Shown piece by piece: positions 43,593-46,411 of a stretch of DNA of 46,411 bases (positions within the stretch are counted from its first letter, which is position 1; every line of letters begins with the position of its first letter). The translations under genes were made by a program, and so were the position numbers. The DNA comes from Frateuria sp. Soil773 (GTDB lineage: Bacteria > Pseudomonadota > Gammaproteobacteria > Xanthomonadales > Rhodanobacteraceae), in assembly GCF_001428405.1 (NCBI RefSeq), contig NZ_LMSL01000002.1:480988-527398 (forward strand), given 5' to 3'. Below the pieces are notes generated by a model, which searched no databases, was not told the origin of the DNA, and saw only the letters and a list, made by a program, of their open reading frames with translations.

Positions 43593-44117
43593 CTACCACG
43601 GGAGGCCACAAAGATCTATCGCGGCAGGATCGATCACTTCCCGTAACGGACTCAAAACCATACATTCTGCCCCCCATACGCACTCTCGCTCACCCTGCAT
43701 GAAGCGAACTTCAGAGGAAACGCGCTGCCAGCCCAGTCGCCGATAGAAAGGTATCAGGTGATTGGCGCAAAGTAACAAGCCGTAGCTCGCGTTGAATACA
43801 GAGAACCATTGAGCTTCTGTACTACTGAGCAGATGGGACGCCAGTCCCAGGCGTTTGTAATCTGGGGCTGTTACAAGGTTATTGAGGCCTACTACCTTGA
43901 CCGGCTGGTCGTTGAACCGAACGACTCGTTCAACAAGATTATAGAAGCACGCAAGTTGCCCTTGGCTTTCGATGCCAAGGAACGACCAATCCGGTGTGGC
44001 CCAATTGGTCTGCTGGACAATGGGAAACTGATCAAATTCATTGCTTGCGAGCGACCTCAGTTGGTCCCGTCGTTCCTTAGAAAGCTCGCTGTATCGATAT
44101 GTACGGATTGTCAGCAT
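43593..44117 (-). CDS. Cassette gene: GNAT-family N-acetyltransferase
   Basis: 174 residues. The GNAT core is visible: strand-forming VVGLNNLVTAPDYKRLGLAS (acetyl-CoA loop RxxGxA), the following helix HLLSSTEAQWFSVF, and LLCANHLIPFYRRLGWQRVS (motif B). The arrangement is reminiscent of aminoglycoside 2'-N-acetyltransferase and related integron-borne GNATs, but substrate cannot be assigned. The ATG lies about 9 bases from the attC4 core; the stop is five bases before attC3. Confidence 0.82.
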   Translation of the reverse strand: MLTIRTYRYSELSKERRDQLRSLASNEFDQFPIVQQTNWATPDWSFLGIESQGQLACFYNLVERVVRFNDQPVKVVGLNNLVTAPDYKRLGLASHLLSSTEAQWFSVFNASYGLLLCANHLIPFYRRLGWQRVSSEVRFMQGERECVWGAECMVLSPLREVIDPAAIDLCGLPW

Positions 44118-44125
44118 GCTGAGCG

Positions 44126-44182
44126 CCCTAACGCTTGAGTTAAGCGGCGGCGAAGCCGTCCGCCTTGAACGACTGGTTAGGT
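44126..44182 (-). repeat. attC4
   Basis: Plus strand: CCCTAACGCTTGAGTTAAGC, GGCGGCGAAGCCGTCCGCC, TTGAACGACTGGTTAGGT. Both cores intact. The stop codon of the membrane-protein gene (44177-44179) is inside the core. Confidence 0.92.
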
Positions 44183-44563
44183 GCCCAACGCGGAACGTTT
44201 ACGGCGCAGAACCAGCACGACACGTGCGAGCAACATTACAGCAAATGCGATAGCAGCCATTTGAACAAGCGCTGGGTGACTGGCTGGCGAGTTGGATTGG
44301 AATGCGAGCCAAAGCATGCCGAACGCAAGGACGAACATGGCAAGAACAAGCAAAGACTTGGCGACGCGAGTAGAAAAGGAAAATGCCAGCAGTGGTGCTG
44401 CCACCAGCAAGAACCCAGCGCCAGCAACATAGCCTGCGACTAGATCGGTTTTGACCGCGCCCGATGCCACCACGAAGGCCCAAACCACTCCAAGCAAGGC
44501 GATGCACGCGCCTACAAGGAAGGTGAAAACCTTTGTCAAAGTGCGGAGTTTCACCTTGGGCAC
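44177..44563 (-). CDS. Cassette gene: four-helix membrane protein
   Basis: 128 residues with four strongly hydrophobic segments (about residues 11-33, 41-60, 68-88, 97-115: FTFLVGACIALLGVVWAFVV, GYVAGAGFLLVAAPLLAF, SLLVLAMFVLAFGMLWLAF, MAAIAFAVMLLARVVLVL) and basic ends. The GTG at 44563 lies inside the attC5 core region; GTG 44554 is an alternative. The TAA stop is within attC4. No family recognised; small membrane proteins are frequent cassette products. Confidence 0.7.
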   Translation of the reverse strand: MPKVKLRTLTKVFTFLVGACIALLGVVWAFVVASGAVKTDLVAGYVAGAGFLLVAAPLLAFSFSTRVAKSLLVLAMFVLAFGMLWLAFQSNSPASHPALVQMAAIAFAVMLLARVVLVLRRKRSALGT

Positions 44564-44618
44564 CTAACGCCTGAGTTAAGCGGCGGCGAAGCCGTCCGTC
44601 TTGAATGAATTGTTAGGG
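44562..44618 (-). repeat. attC5
   Basis: Plus strand: ACCTAACGCCTGAGTTAAGC, GGCGGCGAAGCCGTCCGTC, TTGAATGAATTGTTAGGG. Both cores intact; it contains the stop of the chorismate-mutase-like gene. Confidence 0.92.
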
Positions 44619-44933
44619 CTCATACGCAGTGTTCTGAAGTGCGGCATGCTCAGCAAGTTCTGCGTTGATGAAGCCAGAGATCATTGCCCGGTACACCTGC
44701 TTCGTGACGTCTGTATTGGCACCTAGCTCTCCGGCTAGCGCTGCAACCTTGTTTATTACCTGTTCCACGCGCTGAGGTGCACGAACATCATCCGTGGACT
44801 TCTTGAACTTGGCGGCTTGCTTAACGTAGCCGCCGCGCTCCGCCAAGCAGGCGACAATTTGACGATCAATGCGATCGATATTTAACCGAACATCATCAAG
44901 CGAATCACAGGTCAATACTTGAAGGTTTTTCAT
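44613..44933 (-). CDS. Cassette gene: chorismate mutase / PchB-like protein (AroQ fold)
   Basis: 106 residues, all-helical AroQ type. VRLNIDRIDRQIVACLAERG, YVKQAAKFKKS and RAPQRVEQVINK align by eye with PchB (isochorismate-pyruvate lyase) and AroQ mutases, keeping Arg16, Arg33 and the Lys pair at 42-45 that line the active site in that family. Expected activity is chorismate to prephenate, or isochorismate to salicylate plus pyruvate. It is a free-standing cassette between attC6 and attC5, with no aromatic or salicylate genes beside it. TAA stop lies in the attC5 core. Confidence 0.85.
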   Translation of the reverse strand: MKNLQVLTCDSLDDVRLNIDRIDRQIVACLAERGGYVKQAAKFKKSTDDVRAPQRVEQVINKVAALAGELGANTDVTKQVYRAMISGFINAELAEHAALQNTAYEP

Positions 44934-44938
44934 ATGGG

Positions 44939-44995
44939 CCCTAACGCCGGAGTTAAGCGGCGGCGAAGCCGTCCGCCTTGAATGAGTTGTTAGGC
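44939..44995 (-). repeat. attC6
   Basis: Plus strand: CCCTAACGCCGGAGTTAAGC, GGCGGCGAAGCCGTCCGCC, TTGAATGAGTTGTTAGGC. Both cores intact. It bounds the symE cassette on its distal side. Confidence 0.92.
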
Positions 44996-45006
44996 GAGTC
45001 CGAAAG

Positions 45007-45035
45007 TTGACCCACTCCCCTTTACCCGCTAGCTT
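45007..45035 (+). promoter_or_regulatory. Promoter within the symE cassette
   Basis: TTGACC (45007-45012), 17 bases, TAGCTT (45030-45035). It directs transcription on the plus strand, against the array direction, starting near 45042. Confidence 0.55.
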
Positions 45036-45041
45036 ACACCT

Positions 45042-45099
45042 CAGGTGCTCAACACACCTTACCGCTAGCAGTGCCCGCGGCTGTCATCGCGGATTTTTT
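45042..45099 (+). ncRNA. Candidate small RNA or structured leader ahead of symE
   Basis: Runs from the predicted start of the cassette promoter to a hairpin (CCGCG 45075-45079 with CGCGG 45088-45092) followed by six T residues. About 58 nt if termination is complete. It contains CCGCTAG (45062-45068), which can pair with CTAGCGG at 45176 in the symE leader. If polymerase reads through, it is simply the first part of the symE mRNA. Confidence 0.4.
45075..45099 (+). terminator. Intrinsic terminator upstream of symE
   Basis: 5-bp GC stem CCGCG/CGCGG with an 8-base loop, then ATTTTTTG. It lies 150 bp before symE and on the same strand, so it could work as an attenuator. Confidence 0.55.
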
Positions 45100-45103
45100 G
45101 TGT

Positions 45104-45159
45104 CCATAGGTCTCCTATGGTCGAGTAGCGTCCAGTGATACAAGACCCGGCTTGCCGGG
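45104..45159 (+). promoter_or_regulatory. Two hairpins in the symE leader
   Basis: CCATAGG-TCT-CCTATGG (45104-45120) is a perfect 7-bp inverted repeat; CCCGG-CTTG-CCGGG (45146-45150 with 45155-45159) is a 5-bp stem. Both lie between the terminator and the ribosome-site-pairing segment. Confidence 0.5.
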
Positions 45160-45169
45160 GAAAGCTGGG

Positions 45170-45244
45170 GGCCGTCTAGCGGCGGTGTTGAAGTACTCGG
45201 CCGCCCTCTCAACAAGGGCGCATTCAACGAACCGCTAGGAGGCC
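45170..45244 (+). promoter_or_regulatory. Long-range duplex that would hide the symE ribosome site
   Basis: GGCCGTCTAGCGG (45170-45182) can pair with CCGCTAGGAGGCC (45232-45244): 11 Watson-Crick pairs, one G-U and one mismatch. The second strand contains the AGGAGG Shine-Dalgarno (45237-45242). A separate 6-bp hairpin (CGCCCT 45202-45207 / AGGGCG 45215-45220) sits in the loop. Predicted to repress translation of symE. Confidence 0.65.
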
Positions 45245-45247
45245 ATC

Positions 45248-45466
45248 ATGGCTGCTCGAATTCATGCTTTCGCCGCACGCCGCCTGCTCACCATTGGCTA
45301 CAGTTTCTACATCTACAAGCGAAGCCATCGCCGACCGCCGCCACCTGTTCCGTACCTGCGCCTGCGTGGCTTCTGGCTGAGGCAAGCTGGCTTCGCCGTA
45401 GGCCAGAGAGTACGCGTCGACGTCATTGATGGACGCATTACCATCACGCCTAGTCAGGAGGCCTGA
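45248..45466 (+). CDS. Cassette gene in reverse orientation: SymE-like toxin
   Basis: 72 residues. The C-terminal half VPYLRLRGFWLRQAGF plus VGQRVRVDVIDGRITITP matches the SymE (AbrB-like swapped-hairpin) pattern of E. coli, whose overexpression inhibits translation and degrades RNA. The N-terminal part (RRLLTIGYSFY) also fits. AGGAGG five bases before the ATG is the best ribosome site in the array, yet it lies in a sequence able to form a 13-bp duplex. It is encoded on the plus strand, opposite to all other cassette genes here, so it needs its own promoter. A 10-bp hairpin follows the stop. Confidence 0.82.
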   Translation: MAARIHAFAARRLLTIGYSFYIYKRSHRRPPPPVPYLRLRGFWLRQAGFAVGQRVRVDVIDGRITITPSQEA

Positions 45467-45475
45467 TCCGAGTAT

Positions 45476-45509
45476 GGCGGGTGAACGAGGCATGGTTTCT
45501 TCACCCGCC
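45476..45509 (+). terminator. Hairpin downstream of symE, overlapping attC7
   Basis: GGCGGGTGAA (45476-45485) and TTCACCCGCC (45500-45509) form a perfect 10-bp stem with a 14-base loop. Its right arm runs into the left core of attC7. Confidence 0.65.
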
Positions 45510-45566
45510 TAATGCCTGAATTAAGCCACGCAGCGAAGCGGCGCCGGCTTGAATGAATTGTTAGGA
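45507..45566 (-). repeat. attC7 with a mutated core
   Basis: Plus strand: GCCTAATGCCTGAATTAAGC, CACGCAGCGAAGCGGCGCCG, GCTTGAATGAATTGTTAGGA. The left core is GCCTAAT rather than GCCTAAC, so the cassette-strand core reads ATTAGGC instead of GTTAGGC, changing the G next to the integrase cleavage point. The other core is intact and contains the stop of the next gene. Confidence 0.88.
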
Positions 45567-46199
45567 TGCATTCTGCCGAACAATTGCTGCCACCCACTCG
45601 AAATACTCTGGCGTACCTACCTCTGCACTGAAAATCCGCGCACCATTGGCGTCGATTGCGAGCTTGCCTTCGCCCTCGGTAAGATGAATCTTCAATACTT
45701 TCGGAAAGTTCCAACTCTCTTGATATTCCTCGTCGTCATCAATTAGCTCCGCCTCCACATAGCCGGGGAAATATGTAGCAGTGAAGTGCGTTGCCCCAAG
45801 ATACAGCTCTACGATCTCTAAGTACTCAAGTGCTTCATCTTCGGTTGGGAGATGGTAGTCGTGCTCTATTCGATTTCGGAGCCGGTTGATTCTTCTAATA
45901 ATCGTTGGCGAAATCACTCCGCATGACCCAAGAAAATCTAACTTCTTCGGGAATGAATCTCGAAGCCCGATCCGACGTGACCCAAAGGCTACTGCCAAGG
46001 CTTCTACCTGATAGTGCAACGCACGCTTGGCGTTCGAAACCGCATTCACCCAAGACCGTTGCCCATCAGCCTGATTAAAGTCCAATTGAGCGTAATGCAG
46101 ATAGGTTGCCGGCCACAGATTGGCAACGGGATACCTTACCGGCTGGCTACCGAAGACGAGGTACCAGCCAATCATCTCAGGGGACACGGTAATCGTCAT
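45561..46199 (-). CDS. Cassette gene: HEPN-like hypothetical protein
   Basis: 212 residues. The middle is helical with TIIRRINRLRNRIEHDYHLP (about residues 99-118), resembling the RNxxxH-type motif of HEPN/DUF4145-like proteins, followed by EDEALEYLEIVELYLG. The C-terminal part (ELIDDDEEYQ, LKIHLTEGEGKLAIDANGAR) is beta-rich. HEPN proteins are often RNases in defence or toxin systems; here this is only a motif-level suggestion. The ATG is seven bases past the attC8 core, and the TAA lies in the attC7 core. Confidence 0.7.
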   Translation of the reverse strand: MTITVSPEMIGWYLVFGSQPVRYPVANLWPATYLHYAQLDFNQADGQRSWVNAVSNAKRALHYQVEALAVAFGSRRIGLRDSFPKKLDFLGSCGVISPTIIRRINRLRNRIEHDYHLPTEDEALEYLEIVELYLGATHFTATYFPGYVEAELIDDDEEYQESWNFPKVLKIHLTEGEGKLAIDANGARIFSAEVGTPEYFEWVAAIVRQNAS

Positions 46200-46205
46200 G
46201 ATGCG

Positions 46206-46267
46206 ACCTAACGCCTGAGTTAAGCCACCACTGCAACGCAGCGGTCGGCTTGGACGAGTGGTTAGGC
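46206..46267 (-). repeat. attC8
   Basis: Plus strand: ACCTAACGCCTGAGTTAAGC, CACCACTGCAACGCAGCGGT, CGGCTTGGACGAGTGGTTAG, then GC. Both cores intact; the centre differs from the other sites. Confidence 0.9.
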
Positions 46268-46411
46268 TGCCGGTGCAGGCTCGATACCGCTGTAGTCGCA
46301 GACGCCGCAGCGGCGCACAGCTTGACCACCGTCTAGCGTGAGCACTTTATGCAGCGTCTGATTGCTGCAATTGGGGCAGGAATTTCCCTTGCCTTTGCCT
46401 ACGCCAGAGAC
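46262..46411 (-). CDS. Cassette gene: zinc-ribbon protein, C-terminal part (partial)
   Basis: The last 49 codons of a minus-strand gene that continues past the window edge. They read VSGVGKGKGNSCPNCSNQTL, then HKVLTLDGGQAVRRCGVCDY and SGIEPAPAA. Two CxxC pairs (CPNC and CGVC) form a zinc ribbon like those at the ends of many small regulatory or RNA-binding proteins. The TAA stop lies in the attC8 core, as for other cassette genes. Confidence 0.7.
   Translation of the reverse strand, partial: VSGVGKGKGNSCPNCSNQTLHKVLTLDGGQAVRRCGVCDYSGIEPAPAA

Noticed and set aside
45224-45493. Minus-strand ORF of 89 codons in the array direction, opposite symE
   Set aside because: No ribosome site or recognisable domain; the opposite strand has a SymE-like pattern and AGGAGG at ideal spacing.
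42674-46267. Regularly spaced repeats that might suggest a CRISPR array
   Set aside because: Repeats are 55-62 bp imperfect palindromes with GTTAG cores, separated by 200-650 bp that contain genes; this is the attC pattern, not CRISPR.

Overview
The window looks like a chromosomal segment of a high-GC gammaproteobacterium of the Xanthomonadales, most likely the Rhodanobacteraceae (Rhodanobacter/Dyella/Luteibacter-like). This rests on the xanthomonad-type N-acetylglucosamine locus (TonB-dependent receptor, LacI regulator, NagB-II deaminase), on the branched-chain amino acid cluster, and on an integron cassette array beside ilvD, a location known from Xanthomonas. The genus is an inference from gene content, not a measured match.

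Layout. 1-1840: end of a type VI secretion spike (VgrG-like) gene, then an overlapping probable cell-wall-degrading effector and a probable periplasmic immunity gene, all lower in GC than their surroundings. 2211-3962: alkaline phosphatase lipoprotein. 4412-16956: an amino-sugar (chitin/GlcNAc) utilisation locus. Two divergent units leave a shared control region: leftward kinase, TonB-dependent receptor, GH20 hexosaminidase and NagX; rightward NagP transporter, LacI repressor, NagB-II and NagA. Palindromic operators overlap both divergent -35 boxes. 17063-21007: a membrane-anchored LtaS-like sulfatase-fold enzyme and a CpdB-like nucleotidase lipoprotein. 21120-25105: threonine operon with a Thr/Ile-rich leader peptide, a stand-alone homoserine dehydrogenase, thrB and thrC. 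25602-26399: small divergent pair, one with an HTH fold.

26594-41259: a large branched-chain amino acid cluster with a Leu-rich leader peptide and an intrinsic attenuator, then leuA-ilvE-leuC-leuD-leuB-ilvC-(VOC protein)-ilvB-ilvN-ilvA-ilvD, all on the plus strand. With thrABC it covers threonine to isoleucine, and pyruvate to valine and leucine.

41332-42608: two minus-strand genes of unknown role (membrane protein, DUF3011-type secreted protein). 42674-46411 (window end): the distal end of an integron gene-cassette array with eight attC sites and one attC relic. Its cassettes read on the minus strand, so any integrase gene should lie beyond the right edge. Cassettes encode an unknown protein, two zinc ribbons, a GNAT acetyltransferase, a four-helix membrane protein, a PchB/chorismate-mutase-like protein, a SymE-like toxin in reverse orientation with an elaborate RNA leader, and a HEPN-like protein.

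Six copies of a MITE/REP-like element with ends related to GTCATTCCAGCGAAAGCTGG sit only in intergenic gaps. The most unusual points are the RNA architecture ahead of the SymE cassette gene, the two amino-acid leader peptides that both appear to be leaderless, and the decayed recombination sites in the array.
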